NCBI RefSeq assembly: GCF_023704175.1
Contig: NZ_CP084530.1
Span: 2,548,501-2,612,500 of the forward strand
Reading direction: 5' to 3'
From: Paenibacillus sp. YPG26
GTDB taxonomy: Bacteria; Bacillota; Bacilli; Paenibacillales; Paenibacillaceae
Length of the DNA stretch: 64,000 nucleotides
The notes below the pieces were generated by a model, which ran no database searches, was not told the DNA's origin, and saw nothing but the letters and a program-made list of their open reading frames with translations. Shown here in pieces: positions 46,120 through 55,979 of the stretch. The stretch's first letter is position 1, and the number at the start of each line of letters is the position of its first letter. A program made the position numbers and the translations under genes.

Positions 46120-47128
46120 TGATGTCATCTCCTCCGCCACGGGCAATTATAATTTCACCTGATTCTTCCAGTCTGCGGATCGTTGCAACAATTCTGGTCT
46201 GGGCTTCCTCTACATCACGAAGCCTTACAGGACCCATGTACTCCATTTCTTCCTTGAAGGTTTCGGACATCCGCTTCGACATGTTGCGGAATACCGCCTC
46301 CCGGACTTCTTCGCTTGCCACCTTAAGCGCAAGCTGAAGGTCTGCATTCTCGATATCCCGGATAATACGCTGAATCGAACGGTTGTCCACGTTGACAATA
46401 TCCTCGAATACAAACATCCGTTTCTTGATCTCTTCCGCAAGCTCGGGATCCTGAATTTCGAGTGAATCCAGAATGGTCCGTTCTGTGCCGCGGTCTACAC
46501 CGTTCAAGATCTGAACGATCGACTCGATACCGCCTGCGCTTGTGTAATCCTGCGTTACTGTAGCAGACAGCTTCTGCTCAAGCACTCTTTCGACCTGAGA
46601 GATGACCTCAGGAGAAGTGCTGTCCATAACAGCAATTCTTCTGGCGACCTCGGCCTGCTTCTCTTGAGGCAGGGAAGACAGGATCACCGCAGCTTGTTCA
46701 AATTGCAGATAAGACAACACTAAGGCGATGGTCTGTGCGTTCTCATTTTGAATAAAATTCAGAATCTGATTCGGATCGGCCTTACGGGCAAAGTCAAAGG
46801 GTCTTACCTGCAGCGTAGCTGTCAGTCTGTTGATAATATCGTAAGCCTTCTGCGTACCCAGAGCCTTCTCTAATATTTCCTTGGCGTAGTTGATACCGCC
46901 TTGCGAAATATACTCTTGCGCCATACAGATCTGGTGGAATTCAGCGAGAATCATTTCTTTCTCGGTACTATTCACGTTGCGCACGTTGGCAATTTCTAAT
47001 GTAAGCTGCTCGATCTCGTCATCACGGAGATGCTTGAAGATTTGAGCCGAGACCTCTGGTCCGAGCGAGATCAGCAGGAGCGCAGCTTTTTGCTTGCCGC
47101 TTAAACCTTGATTAAGTGTTTTTGACAC
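46112..47128 (-). CDS. fliG: Flagellar motor switch protein FliG
   Basis: Rotor protein that contacts the stator. The 338-residue protein has the N-terminal FliF-binding domain (GKQKAALLLISLGPEVSAQI), ARM-like middle and C-terminal torque helices with the charged residues (MFVFEDIVNVDNRSIQRIIR, VRLRDVEEAQTRIV). GTG 47128 is chosen with AGAGG at 8 nt. A GTG three codons earlier lies on the binding site itself. Confidence 0.96.
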   Translation of the reverse strand: MSKTLNQGLSGKQKAALLLISLGPEVSAQIFKHLRDDEIEQLTLEIANVRNVNSTEKEMILAEFHQICMAQEYISQGGINYAKEILEKALGTQKAYDIINRLTATLQVRPFDFARKADPNQILNFIQNENAQTIALVLSYLQFEQAAVILSSLPQEKQAEVARRIAVMDSTSPEVISQVERVLEQKLSATVTQDYTSAGGIESIVQILNGVDRGTERTILDSLEIQDPELAEEIKKRMFVFEDIVNVDNRSIQRIIRDIENADLQLALKVASEEVREAVFRNMSKRMSETFKEEMEYMGPVRLRDVEEAQTRIVATIRRLEESGEIIIARGGGDDIIV

Positions 47129-47139
47129 TGCGTTCACCT

Positions 47140-48735
47140 CTATTCATCAGCTAGCCAAGTCCGCAGCAGATTAACGAACTCATCCGGTTTCTTCTTAGCC
47201 AACGTCTCCAGCTGCTTGCGTACTTGGTTCTCATTGGTAACCGAATCCAGATTAATGGACGGGAACTCTGTTGGCATCGCAAGAGGAACATCTTCTTCGG
47301 TCTCTTCATCCTGGTTGCGGCGGCGCCGATAAATGAGATAACCGATACCTGCTCCAGCTGCTAACAGTGCCGCGCCGATTCCCCAGACAATCGGACTGGA
47401 CAAGCTCAAACCACTTTGAGATGCACTGTCTGTCTGGAAGGCTTGAGAGAATACCGAAACTTTCTTGACCAGATCTTCATCTGTATATGTAGTTCCGGAA
47501 TCAGCCAAATATGAGGCGACAATATTTCTGAGTACGTTCTGAATCGCATCCTCTGTAGCCCGGTCCAAAGAATTTTTTCCGGCAGGTGGTTCAACCATCA
47601 CATTTATGGTTAAATCTTTTACAATGTAAGGACTCTGCACAATTTCTTTGTTAATTCGATTAACCTCGTAATTAATGGTCGAAGTGCTCTCATCCGAGGT
47701 CGTATCTGAGGACGAAGTGGAACCCGGATAATTCGGCACATCGGTCTGACCTGTCCCCGTTACCCCTCCGCTAGAAGGAGTACCTTGTCCCGTATAACTC
47801 TTCTGAATCTTTTGGGCACTGATCTCGATCCCTTTCATGTTCTCGGTATCTACCGGTGTAACCAGATTTTCCTTCTGGGTTACGTGATCGAAATTCAGCT
47901 TTGAGGCTACAAGGACATTGATCTTGTCCGGGCCTGTCAACTTGCCGAGAAATTGTTGGACACTTTGACGAACATCATTCTCGAATCTCTTCTGAATCGC
48001 CATATTCTCCGATACATCACTCGTCAGACTCCCTGCCTTCCCGCCATTCTTCCCAGCTGTAAGTATCACGTTCTCATCACTGCTTGTGATCGTAATATTC
48101 TCGACCGGAAGATTAGGAACCGCCGTTTTGATCAAGTTATAGTAAGCATCGATCGCATTTTCATCTGGACGAAATCCCGGTTTGAAATTAAGACTAACGG
48201 AAGCGGAAGCCTTCTCCTGTTCATCAGGGCTTGCGAAGACATTCTCTGCCGGCAGATTAATAAGCACCTTTGCTGCGCTGACGCCCTGCATGTTTGTAAG
48301 CAGCTGCTCAACCTCACCATTCAGTGCGGTCTTATATTTCACCGCGAACTCATTCTCTGTCATTCCGATTGGAGAAGACGTCGTACCGAACGTTCCTTCG
48401 AAGCCAATAGAACCATTCTTCACAATCCCCTGGGAACCTACATCAACCTTCGCTCTGGCAGCCTGTGTGCTCGGGACCGAGATGCTCTTGCCATCCGCGC
48501 TTAATTGATAGGGAATGCTGCCCGACTCCAGATAGCTAATAATTCCGGCCGCATCCGTGGAATCCAGGTTAGTAAAAGCTACCTCGTATTGTGTCTTGGA
48601 GAACTGGATCGTTAATAGAATGATGGCTAGCAGAATGATTGTAACGGTGGATATTAATAATGTTTTTTGTTTTTTTGTAAAATGGTTCCAGTACTGGCTT
48701 ATTTTTTCTCTATACTGGGCAATTCTTTCATTCAC
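47140..48735 (-). CDS. fliF: Flagellar MS-ring protein FliF
   Basis: Forms the membrane MS ring. The 531-residue protein has two membrane helices (about 25-45 and 445-465). Between them lie the YscJ-type ring-building motifs (FTNLDSTDAAGIISYLESG; YKTALNGEVEQLLTNMQGV) and a Ser/Thr/Gly-rich loop. A C-terminal FliG-binding tail completes it (KQLETLAKKKPDEFVNLLRT). Start is GTG 48735 after GAGGTG. Confidence 0.97.
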   Translation of the reverse strand: MNERIAQYREKISQYWNHFTKKQKTLLISTVTIILLAIILLTIQFSKTQYEVAFTNLDSTDAAGIISYLESGSIPYQLSADGKSISVPSTQAARAKVDVGSQGIVKNGSIGFEGTFGTTSSPIGMTENEFAVKYKTALNGEVEQLLTNMQGVSAAKVLINLPAENVFASPDEQEKASASVSLNFKPGFRPDENAIDAYYNLIKTAVPNLPVENITITSSDENVILTAGKNGGKAGSLTSDVSENMAIQKRFENDVRQSVQQFLGKLTGPDKINVLVASKLNFDHVTQKENLVTPVDTENMKGIEISAQKIQKSYTGQGTPSSGGVTGTGQTDVPNYPGSTSSSDTTSDESTSTINYEVNRINKEIVQSPYIVKDLTINVMVEPPAGKNSLDRATEDAIQNVLRNIVASYLADSGTTYTDEDLVKKVSVFSQAFQTDSASQSGLSLSSPIVWGIGAALLAAGAGIGYLIYRRRRNQDEETEEDVPLAMPTEFPSINLDSVTNENQVRKQLETLAKKKPDEFVNLLRTWLADE

Positions 48736-48770
48736 ATCGTCACCTCATCCGAAACTTTTGCTAGATTGAA

Positions 48771-49079
48771 TTAAATTTGCGTCCGCATAATCTCCTGGTA
48801 AGCTTCAATTACCTTGTTGCGGACTTGCGATGTAAGCTGCAAACTCAATAAAGCTTGTTCCGAAGCGACCATGACCTGATCCATATCGACTTGACCGGTA
48901 AGAAACTTGTCACCCATCTTCTGGGCGTTCTGTTCCTGGCTCGCAACGCCTTCAATAGCGTCTTTGAGGAAGGACCCAAAATTCCTGACTGTCTCCGACG
49001 GAGTGGCTGGCGCCGGATTGATTTTGGGCTGAACCAATTCAAGGGGCTTTATTGCACTTGCGGTTGTACTCTGGATCAT
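48771..49079 (-). CDS. fliE: Flagellar hook-basal body protein FliE
   Basis: Links the MS ring to the proximal rod. The 102-residue protein carries the FliE pattern: ETVRNFGSFLKDAIEGVASQ and the C-terminal MVASEQALLSLQLTSQVRNK then VIEAYQEIMRTQI. AAGGAG precedes the ATG. It lies 30 nt after flgC. Confidence 0.96.
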   Translation of the reverse strand: MIQSTTASAIKPLELVQPKINPAPATPSETVRNFGSFLKDAIEGVASQEQNAQKMGDKFLTGQVDMDQVMVASEQALLSLQLTSQVRNKVIEAYQEIMRTQI

Positions 49080-49109
49080 TAGACACTCTCCTTACTTGTT
49101 CTATTTAGT

Positions 49110-49562
49110 CTATTTGCCAATCTGCAATGCTTTGGATTCCATCGATTTGGACGCGTTCAATGCTGTAACGTTAGCTTCATAAGAACGGGTTGCCGAGATC
49201 ATGTCTACCATTTCTTTCAGCACATCCACGTTTGGCATATAGACATATCCGTCCTTGTCCGCATCTGGACTTGTAGGGTTATATACAGGCTTGAAAGCCG
49301 TCTGATCTTCTTGAATCGCGCTAACCTTCACACCCTGACCAACCGGGGCTTGTCCACTCACAGCGGAATTCAGCATCTTGCCGAACTGGGTCTCATTTGG
49401 CGCCATTACCACCATCTTCCGTCGATACGGAACAGCTTGGCCATTCTCTATCTTGGCCCGGGTCGTCTCCGCATTGGCAATGTTTGAGGAAATAACATCC
49501 ATGCGAAGCCTTTGAGCAGTTAGTGCTGAAGAACTAATATCAAAGCTGCTGTTAAGTCTCAA
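49110..49562 (-). CDS. flgC: Flagellar basal-body rod protein FlgC
   Basis: Proximal rod subunit. N-terminal rod motif SSSALTAQRLRMDVISSNIA with NAETT, and C-terminal PNVDVLKEMVDMISATRSYE then NVTALNASKSMESKALQI. 150 residues. Start is TTG 49562, two bases after the flgB stop, with GGGAG nine bases upstream inside flgB. Confidence 0.97.
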   Translation of the reverse strand: MRLNSSFDISSSALTAQRLRMDVISSNIANAETTRAKIENGQAVPYRRKMVVMAPNETQFGKMLNSAVSGQAPVGQGVKVSAIQEDQTAFKPVYNPTSPDADKDGYVYMPNVDVLKEMVDMISATRSYEANVTALNASKSMESKALQIGK

Positions 49563-49564
49563 CT

Positions 49565-49975
49565 CTATGCTCTCCCTTCTACTGCTGTCCGCATCATTCT
49601 GATTCGGCTGTTAAGCTGCTCAATATAGGCGTTATATCTAAGTTGATTTTCTGCTAATGACGACATTTCAGAGTCTATATCAACATTATTCATATTGTTA
49701 TTCATTGAAGTTGATTGATCTGTGGTAATCAAGGTATCCGGCACATTATTTGCAGGCCCGATAGCCATATGCTTGGGGTCCGTTTGACGCCCCCGAAGAA
49801 CTATTCTACCCTCATTTACCTGACTTTGCAGCAAGCTCTCGAAAGAAACTTCTGATTTTTTATAATATGGAGTGTCCACGTTCGCGATATTATTGGCAAT
49901 GACACTTTGTCTGGTGTTAGCAGCCTTTAACGCGCCTTCCAATCTATCAAATCCTACCCCATTTAATAACTGCAC
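49565..49975 (-). CDS. flgB: Flagellar basal-body rod protein FlgB
   Basis: Proximal rod subunit and first gene of the fla/che operon. The rod motif (RQSVIANNIANVDTPYYKKS) and the C-terminal SSLAENQLRYNAYIEQLNSR are present. I prefer GTG 49975 (about 136 residues), because a GGGGGG tract lies 7 nt upstream and the family starts near this point. An ATG at 50008 gives 147 residues but its upstream AGAGAAG is weaker. The start is therefore uncertain by 11 codons. Confidence 0.9.
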   Translation of the reverse strand: MQLLNGVGFDRLEGALKAANTRQSVIANNIANVDTPYYKKSEVSFESLLQSQVNEGRIVLRGRQTDPKHMAIGPANNVPDTLITTDQSTSMNNNMNNVDIDSEMSSLAENQLRYNAYIEQLNSRIRMMRTAVEGRA

Positions 49976-50096
49976 ATCCGAGCCCCCCAAAAAGTAATTT
50001 GACCTCATGCTTCTCTAGTATGTCTTCTCATATCTTACGATAATTTACCACATAATTCGACATTTATTTCTATTTTGTTTCTCTTTCTATTGGCCT

Positions 50097-50124
50097 ATTA
50101 TAGCAAAATCACCACTAATGTCAT
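50097..50124 (-). promoter_or_regulatory. Extended -10 sigma-A promoter of the fla/che operon
   Basis: Minus strand: ATGACA (50124-50119), 16-bp spacer, then TGCTATAAT with a perfect -10 (50102-50097) and a TG dinucleotide one base before it. The start site is predicted near 50090, giving an untranslated leader of about 80-115 nt before flgB. The rest of the AT-rich 343-bp hslU-flgB gap (50009-50351) holds the hslU terminator and no convincing gene; codY, present here in Bacillus subtilis, is missing. Confidence 0.7.
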
Positions 50125-50280
50125 ATATCCTAAGTTTCGTAGAGAATGGCCTATATTACAATGAGAAAAAAGCCCTATTTTTTTAAAGAATTTGGTAATT
50201 TAATATAATTATAGCTAAAAACTAATTTTTTTCTTTCCAGTTTGATAAAAAACGACATACAACTTCCAATTTTTTTCTCC

Positions 50281-50327
50281 AAAAGAAAAACCGACCTTTA
50301 GTCCCGGAATTCAGGACCTTGGTCGGT
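50281..50327 (-). terminator. Intrinsic terminator after hslU
   Basis: ACCGACC (50327-50321) pairs with GGTCGGT (50296-50290); a GTCC/GGAC pair sits inside. The stem is followed by TTTTTCTTTT on the minus strand. It insulates the fla/che operon from trmFO-hslVU. Confidence 0.88.
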
Positions 50328-50351
50328 AACTAACTTCATAAAATGTCGAAT

Positions 50352-51758
50352 CTATAAAATATACTGGCTCAGATCACGATTTTTAGCGATATCGCCTAAC
50401 TTTTCCGTAACATATTGGGGAGTAATCACCATTTTATCCAAAGTGAGCTCGGGAGCCTCAAAGGATAAATCTTCAAGAAGCTTCTCTAGAATCGTATGGA
50501 GTCGTCTGGCTCCAATATTCTCCGTATTCGCATTCACCGCAGCGGCAATATTAGCAATCTCGCGAATGGCCTCCTCCGAGAATTCAATCTCGATATCCTC
50601 GGTGCGCAGAAGATCAGCATACTGTTTGGTTAGTGCATTTCGGGGTTCCGTCAATATAGATACAAAATCCTCAAGCGTCAAGCTGCTGAGCTCAACCCGA
50701 ATCGGGAACCGTCCTTGCAGCTCAGGGATCAAATCCGAAGGCTTAGACACATGAAAGGCTCCGGCAGCAATGAAGAGTACATAATCTGTCTTGACCGGGC
50801 CGTACTTGGTCATGATAGTAGACCCTTCCACAATCGGCAGAATGTCACGCTGGACGCCTTCTCTGGATACATCCGGACCCGATCCCTGTCCCCGGCTCGC
50901 CACCTTATCAATCTCATCGATAAAAATAATTCCCGACTGTTCGGCTCTGCTGATTGATTCCTGTACCACATCGTCGTGATCAATCAGCTTATTCGCCTCT
51001 TCCTGGGTGAGCACCTTACGCGCTTCCTTCACCGTAAGCTTCCGCTTCTTCATTCGCTTCGGCATCAGGTTTCCGAACATCTCCTGCATATTCATTCCAA
51101 GCTGATCGTTCCCTTGGCCGGCGAACATGTCTAGCATATTGGGCGCACTGTCCTCCACATCAATCTCTACCGTCTCATTCTCAAGCTGGCCCGCCAGCAG
51201 ATTGAATCTTACCTGACGGCGCTTCTCAGTGACCGTGCTATCCAGCTCCTTGTCCTCTTCATTCACCTGCTGGGCACCGGAATTCTGATTCCCGAAGAGC
51301 ATTTCAAATGGATTGCGCTGATTCTTGTTCTTGGCGGGTGATGGCACGAGAATTTGAACAAGGCGCTCATTGGCCAGCTCCACTGCCTTATCCTTCACCT
51401 GCTCGGTGCGCTCCTGCTTGACCATTCGGATAGCTGTCTCTACCAGATCACGCACCATAGATTCCACATCGCGTCCAACATAACCAACCTCCGTGAACTT
51501 CGTCGCCTCGACCTTGACAAAAGGAGCTCCAACCAACTTCGCTAATCTGCGTGCGATCTCGGTCTTCCCCACACCTGTCGGGCCAATCATCAGAATATTC
51601 TTAGGCACAATTTCGTCACGAACCTCGTCGCCAAGAAGATTACGGCGGTAACGGTTACGCAGCGCGACTGCCACCGATTTCTTCGCCTGCTTTTGACCCA
51701 CAATATATTTGTCCAGTTCAGCAACAATCTGTCTTGGAGTTAATGCCTGATTTGTCAT
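50352..51758 (-). CDS. hslU: ATP-dependent protease ATPase subunit HslU (ClpY)
   Basis: AAA+ unfoldase that feeds HslV. The 468-residue protein has Walker [16 protein letters not shown] near residue 60, the HslU-type inserted I domain (about 110-240), Walker B (IIFIDEID), the sensor [11 protein letters not shown] and the C-terminal [12 protein letters not shown] tail that docks into HslV. GGAGGG precedes the ATG; the gene follows hslV by 30 nt. Confidence 0.98.
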   Translation of the reverse strand: MTNQALTPRQIVAELDKYIVGQKQAKKSVAVALRNRYRRNLLGDEVRDEIVPKNILMIGPTGVGKTEIARRLAKLVGAPFVKVEATKFTEVGYVGRDVESMVRDLVETAIRMVKQERTEQVKDKAVELANERLVQILVPSPAKNKNQRNPFEMLFGNQNSGAQQVNEEDKELDSTVTEKRRQVRFNLLAGQLENETVEIDVEDSAPNMLDMFAGQGNDQLGMNMQEMFGNLMPKRMKKRKLTVKEARKVLTQEEANKLIDHDDVVQESISRAEQSGIIFIDEIDKVASRGQGSGPDVSREGVQRDILPIVEGSTIMTKYGPVKTDYVLFIAAGAFHVSKPSDLIPELQGRFPIRVELSSLTLEDFVSILTEPRNALTKQYADLLRTEDIEIEFSEEAIREIANIAAAVNANTENIGARRLHTILEKLLEDLSFEAPELTLDKMVITPQYVTEKLGDIAKNRDLSQYIL

Positions 51759-51788
51759 CTAAGTCCCTCCTTGGCTCTCTAAGTCCTT

Positions 51789-52331
51789 TTACAGCTCTTC
51801 CACTATAATATTCCCGTTCGTGTATACACAGATCTCTGAGGCTACCTTAAGTGCTTCTCTGGCCATATCCTTCGCATCCAGACTGGATGCGTGACGTTTG
51901 AGCGCTCTAGCCGCTGACAAGGCGAAATTACCACCCGAGCCAATAGCCAGCACATCGTCATCCGGCTCAATAATTTCTCCTCCGCCCGAAATAAGCAGCA
52001 TCCCTGTCTTATCCATGACAATCATCAGCGCCTCTAGTTTGCGCAGCACCCTGTCCTGACGCCAATCTTTTGCCAGCTCAACCGCTGCACGCTGTAAATT
52101 CCCGTGATGTTCTTCCAGCTTGCCTTCAAATTTCTCGAACAAGGTAATGGCGTCAGCCACTGATCCAGCGAATCCCGCCAATACCTGACCTCTATACAGC
52201 CTTCTTACCTTTTTGGCCGTCTGCTTCATAATGACACTTTCACCAAAGGTAACCTGACCATCACCCGCGATGGCTCCCATTCCGTTATGGCGAACAGCAC
52301 ATATCGTTGTTGCATGAAAAGACATTTCCAT
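51789..52331 (-). CDS. hslV: ATP-dependent protease peptidase subunit HslV (ClpQ)
   Basis: Proteasome-like N-terminal-nucleophile peptidase of the HslVU complex. The core [46 protein letters not shown] and the C-terminal [10 protein letters not shown] are conserved. As in Bacillus ClpQ, extra residues precede the TTI of the Escherichia coli enzyme. Two starts are possible: ATG 52331 (MEMSFHATT, 180 residues; GAGGTG 6 nt upstream) and ATG 52325 (MSFHATT), which would expose a Ser as nucleophile but is 12 nt from the site. Confidence 0.95.
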   Translation of the reverse strand: MEMSFHATTICAVRHNGMGAIAGDGQVTFGESVIMKQTAKKVRRLYRGQVLAGFAGSVADAITLFEKFEGKLEEHHGNLQRAAVELAKDWRQDRVLRKLEALMIVMDKTGMLLISGGGEIIEPDDDVLAIGSGGNFALSAARALKRHASSLDAKDMAREALKVASEICVYTNGNIIVEEL

Positions 52332-52390
52332 GGATATCACCTCATCTTACATTATGATTGAATTCATATTTTGAAGACTGAAAACAGATT

Positions 52391-52414
52391 CACCGCCCTA
52401 ATGTTTAGGACGGC
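52391..52414 (-). terminator. Weak hairpin between trmFO and hslV
   Basis: CCGTCCTAA and TTAGGGCGG form a nearly perfect stem with a 3-nt loop on the minus strand, just after the trmFO stop. No T-run follows (TGAATCTG), so termination is doubtful. In Bacillus subtilis xerC (codV) would lie in this gap; here it is only 95 bp and holds no gene. Confidence 0.35.
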
Positions 52415-52426
52415 AACTGGTTGTTG

Positions 52427-53752
52427 TCATATCGACTCACGGGTTATGAAGTTCTCGAGACTGCTGAGCGCCCGCCGGGCAAGCGCCTCGTTCTTCTCGC
52501 TTTTCTTCCTGAATCTCTCTTCCAGCTTAGGGAAAAGTCCAAAGTTCGCATTCATCGGCTGGAAATGCTTGAAGTCAGCCGTAGTGATATAACGCGCCAT
52601 ACTTCCAAGTGTAGTATCTTCCGGGAATACAATGCCATCCTGCTCTCTTGCCGCTCTCGCCGCATTAATGCCGGCAATCAGGCCTGAGGCCGCCGACTCC
52701 ACATAACCTTCCACTCCGGTCATTTGACCTGCAAAGAAAAGCTTCGGACGCTTCTTCGTCTGATAGGTAGGCTCAAGCAGTGTAGGTGAATTGATGAACG
52801 TATTGCGGTGCATCACACCATAACGCACAAACTCGGCGTTCTCAAGACCCGGAATCATGGAGAAGACCCGCTTCTGCTCTCCCCATTTCAGATGCGTCTG
52901 GAATCCGACCAGATTATACAGAGTTCCTGCGGCGTTATCCTGACGCAGCTGAACTACCGCATGCGGCAGTGTGCCGGTGTGCGGATTCATCAGACCCACC
53001 GGCTTCATCGGACCGAACAAAGCTGTCTGCTTGCCTCGTCTCATCATAATCTCGATCGGCATGCAGCCTTCGAAATAGATTTCCTTCTCAAATTCCTTAA
53101 CCTGGGCGACTTCCGCCGTGATCAAAGCTTCATAGAAAGCATCGAATTCCTGCTCTGTCATCGGACAGTTGAGATAAGCTGCCTCCCCCTTGTCATAACG
53201 GGAAGCGAGATATACTTTCTCCATGTCGATGGAATCTTTCTCTACGATCGGGGCAGCCGCATCATAGAAGTAGAAATATTCTTCTCCCGTCAGCCCTTTA
53301 ATTTGTTCGGAGAGAGCCGGAGAGGTAAGCGGGCCGGTTGCAATAACAACAATCCCTTCCGACGGGATTTCCTGCAACTCCTCATTAACTACGGTAACCA
53401 AAGGATGCTCGTGAAGCGTCCTTGTAATGTCCCCCGAGAAGCCGTCTCGGTCTACGGCCAGAGCGCCTCCGGCCGGAACAGCGTTCTTATCGGCAGAGCT
53501 GAGCACCAGAGAGTCAAGCCTGCGCATCTCCTCTTTCAATACTCCCACCGCGTTGGTAAGACCATTCGCCCGAAGTGAATTGCTGCATACCAGCTCAGCG
53601 AATTTGTCGGTATGATGCGCAGGCGTCTTCACGACGGGACGCATTTCATATAAAGTCACCGGGATACCGCGTCTGGCAATCTGCCAGGCAGCTTCACTGC
53701 CTGCAAGACCTGCCCCGATAACGGTAACCCTTGTCTGATCTGTCAATTTCAT
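52427..53752 (-). CDS. trmFO: Folate-dependent tRNA (uracil-54-C5) methyltransferase TrmFO
   Basis: Flavoprotein that makes ribothymidine at U54 of tRNA using methylene-tetrahydrofolate. The 441-residue protein has the FAD motif [16 protein letters not shown] at the N-terminus, the Cys segments [17 protein letters not shown] and [15 protein letters not shown], and [20 protein letters not shown] near the C-terminus. A clear AGGAGG precedes the ATG. It lies between topA and hslV. Confidence 0.98.
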   Translation of the reverse strand: MKLTDQTRVTVIGAGLAGSEAAWQIARRGIPVTLYEMRPVVKTPAHHTDKFAELVCSNSLRANGLTNAVGVLKEEMRRLDSLVLSSADKNAVPAGGALAVDRDGFSGDITRTLHEHPLVTVVNEELQEIPSEGIVVIATGPLTSPALSEQIKGLTGEEYFYFYDAAAPIVEKDSIDMEKVYLASRYDKGEAAYLNCPMTEQEFDAFYEALITAEVAQVKEFEKEIYFEGCMPIEIMMRRGKQTALFGPMKPVGLMNPHTGTLPHAVVQLRQDNAAGTLYNLVGFQTHLKWGEQKRVFSMIPGLENAEFVRYGVMHRNTFINSPTLLEPTYQTKKRPKLFFAGQMTGVEGYVESAASGLIAGINAARAAREQDGIVFPEDTTLGSMARYITTADFKHFQPMNANFGLFPKLEERFRKKSEKNEALARRALSSLENFITRESI

Positions 53753-53792
53753 AACCTCCTAAAATCTTGCCAAGCCATTCAGAGATGAATGG

Positions 53793-55892
53793 TTACTCGG
53801 ATGCATCGTCATCATTATCTTCAACAGCTTCTGTAAAGTCGCACCCCGTACATTGGAGCTTCGTTCCCTGCTTATTCCGCTTCTCAACAAGCATGGAACC
53901 ACATTGTGGACACGGCTTCGGTGAAGGCTTATCCCAAGACACGAAGTCGCATTCAGGATAACGGTCACATCCGTAGAACACACGCCCCTTCTTGCTGCGG
54001 CGTTCCACTACGTGCCCTTCTTTGCATTTGGGACAGGTCACCCCGATATCCTTAATGATCGGTTTGGTATTCCGGCAGTCCGGGAATCCGGAGCAGGCCA
54101 GGAACTTGCCAAATCTGCCAAGCTTGTAGACAAGCGGCTTGCCGCATTTCTCACAAATCTCGTCAGATACCTCATCCTCGATCTCAATTTCTTTCATTTC
54201 CTCTTCGGCTACCTCAAGGCGCTTCTCGAAGGACTCGTAGAACTCGCTCAGAACCTTGACCCAATCTTCCTCACCTACCTCCACATGGTCGAGATCCCCT
54301 TCCATATGTGCGGTGAATTCCACATCAAGAATTTCGGGGAAGAACTGTTCCATTTGTTCTATTACGAGTTCGCCAAGCTCTGTAGGCATGAATTTCTTCT
54401 CTTCGATAGCTACGTAACCACGCTTCTGGATCGTCTCCAGCGTAGGGGCATAAGTACTTGGACGCCCTATTCCCAGCTCTTCAAGCGTCTTGACCAAGCG
54501 GGCTTCCGTATACCTTGGAGGAGGCTGGGTGAAGTGCTGCTTCGGATCAATATGTTCGGTCTCCAGCACATCACCGGCCTTCAGGGGAGGCAGAAACTTG
54601 TCATCATCCGTAGTTCCATCGTCATTCCCTTCCACGTAGACCTTCATGAATCCATGAAATCTCACCTTGGAGCCAACGGCCCGGAAGGTCGCATCTCCAG
54701 CGGCTATATCCACAGAAAGCGTATCCAGAACGGCTGAAGCCATTTGACTGGCCATGAATCGTTCCCATACCAGCTTGTATAGCCTGAATTGATCACGGCT
54801 CAGGAAAGATTTAATGGAATCAGGATCGCGCAGTGCGGAGGTTGGACGGATGGCTTCGTGGGCTTCCTGGGCATTCGCCGCCTTCTTGGAATACTGACGC
54901 GGGGCTTCAGGAACAAATTTGTCGCCGTATTTACTCACAATATAGTCCTTCGCCTCTTCCTGGGCAGAGACCGCGATTCGCGTGGAGTCTGTACGCATGT
55001 AAGTGATTAGACCCACCGTACCCTCCTTGCCAAGCTCAACGCCCTCATATAGCTGCTGAGCGACTGACATCGTCTTGGCCGCACGGAAGTTCAGCTTCCT
55101 CGCAGCTTCCTGCTGCATGGAACTCGTTGTGAACGGAGCAGAAGGATGACGCAGACGTTCCTTCTCCTTCACTTCGCTTACCTGGAATGAAGCCCCTTCA
55201 ACCGCCTGGAGCACCTGCTTGACGGCTTCTTCGTTCGGCAGCTCCATCTTCTCGCCCTTGAGCCGATGGAATTTGGCCTCGAAGGAGGTGTCTTCAATCT
55301 TCAGAGCGGCTGTAATGCTCCAGTACTCTTCAGGAACGAACTCGGAGATTTCATTCTCCCGGTCGAGAATGATCTTGACCGCCACAGACTGAACGCGTCC
55401 GGCAGACAAGCCTTTCTTGACCTTCTTCCATAAAAGAGGACTGATCTTGTATCCTACCAAACGGTCTAATATACGTCTGGCCTGCTGGGCATTGACCAGA
55501 TCCATATTAATTTTGCGCGGCGTTTTGAATGCATCCTTGACAGCATCCTTGGTAATTTCATTAAAGACTACCCGGCAGCTCTTGCTGGCATCCACATCAA
55601 GCAGATGCGCAAGGTGCCAGGCAATCGCTTCACCCTCACGATCGGGGTCAGCCGCCAGATAGATGTTCTTGACTTTCTTGCTCGCGCTTTTCAGTTCCTT
55701 TAATATAGAACCCTTGCCGCGGATGGTAATATATTTGGGATTGAAGTCGTTCTCCACCTCAACTCCAATCTGACTCTTTGGCAAATCGCGAATGTGACCC
55801 ATAGACGCTTTCACGATATATTTACTGCCCAGATATTTGCCGATCGTCTTTGCTTTCGCAGGAGACTCGACAATAACTAGTGAATCCGCCAC
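53793..55892 (-). CDS. topA: DNA topoisomerase I
   Basis: Type IA enzyme that relaxes negative supercoils. The 699-residue protein has the Toprim motif ([34 protein letters not shown]), the catalytic Tyr in [14 protein letters not shown] near residue 298, and three C-terminal zinc modules (CEKCGK...CSGFPDC; CPKCKEG...CDRYPEC; CPQCGS...CTGCDF). Start is GTG 55892 with AGGAGG at 8 nt. A sigma-A promoter may lie in the 87 bp behind it, but I see no strong -35/-10 pair. Confidence 0.98.
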   Translation of the reverse strand: MADSLVIVESPAKAKTIGKYLGSKYIVKASMGHIRDLPKSQIGVEVENDFNPKYITIRGKGSILKELKSASKKVKNIYLAADPDREGEAIAWHLAHLLDVDASKSCRVVFNEITKDAVKDAFKTPRKINMDLVNAQQARRILDRLVGYKISPLLWKKVKKGLSAGRVQSVAVKIILDRENEISEFVPEEYWSITAALKIEDTSFEAKFHRLKGEKMELPNEEAVKQVLQAVEGASFQVSEVKEKERLRHPSAPFTTSSMQQEAARKLNFRAAKTMSVAQQLYEGVELGKEGTVGLITYMRTDSTRIAVSAQEEAKDYIVSKYGDKFVPEAPRQYSKKAANAQEAHEAIRPTSALRDPDSIKSFLSRDQFRLYKLVWERFMASQMASAVLDTLSVDIAAGDATFRAVGSKVRFHGFMKVYVEGNDDGTTDDDKFLPPLKAGDVLETEHIDPKQHFTQPPPRYTEARLVKTLEELGIGRPSTYAPTLETIQKRGYVAIEEKKFMPTELGELVIEQMEQFFPEILDVEFTAHMEGDLDHVEVGEEDWVKVLSEFYESFEKRLEVAEEEMKEIEIEDEVSDEICEKCGKPLVYKLGRFGKFLACSGFPDCRNTKPIIKDIGVTCPKCKEGHVVERRSKKGRVFYGCDRYPECDFVSWDKPSPKPCPQCGSMLVEKRNKQGTKLQCTGCDFTEAVEDNDDDASE

Positions 55893-55979
55893 AGGTTCAT
55901 CCTCCTCTCACAACACTATACAGAGTATCTCAGTAAGCAATTTATAATTTGATTTATCACTTATCTAGCCAGTTCCAAT

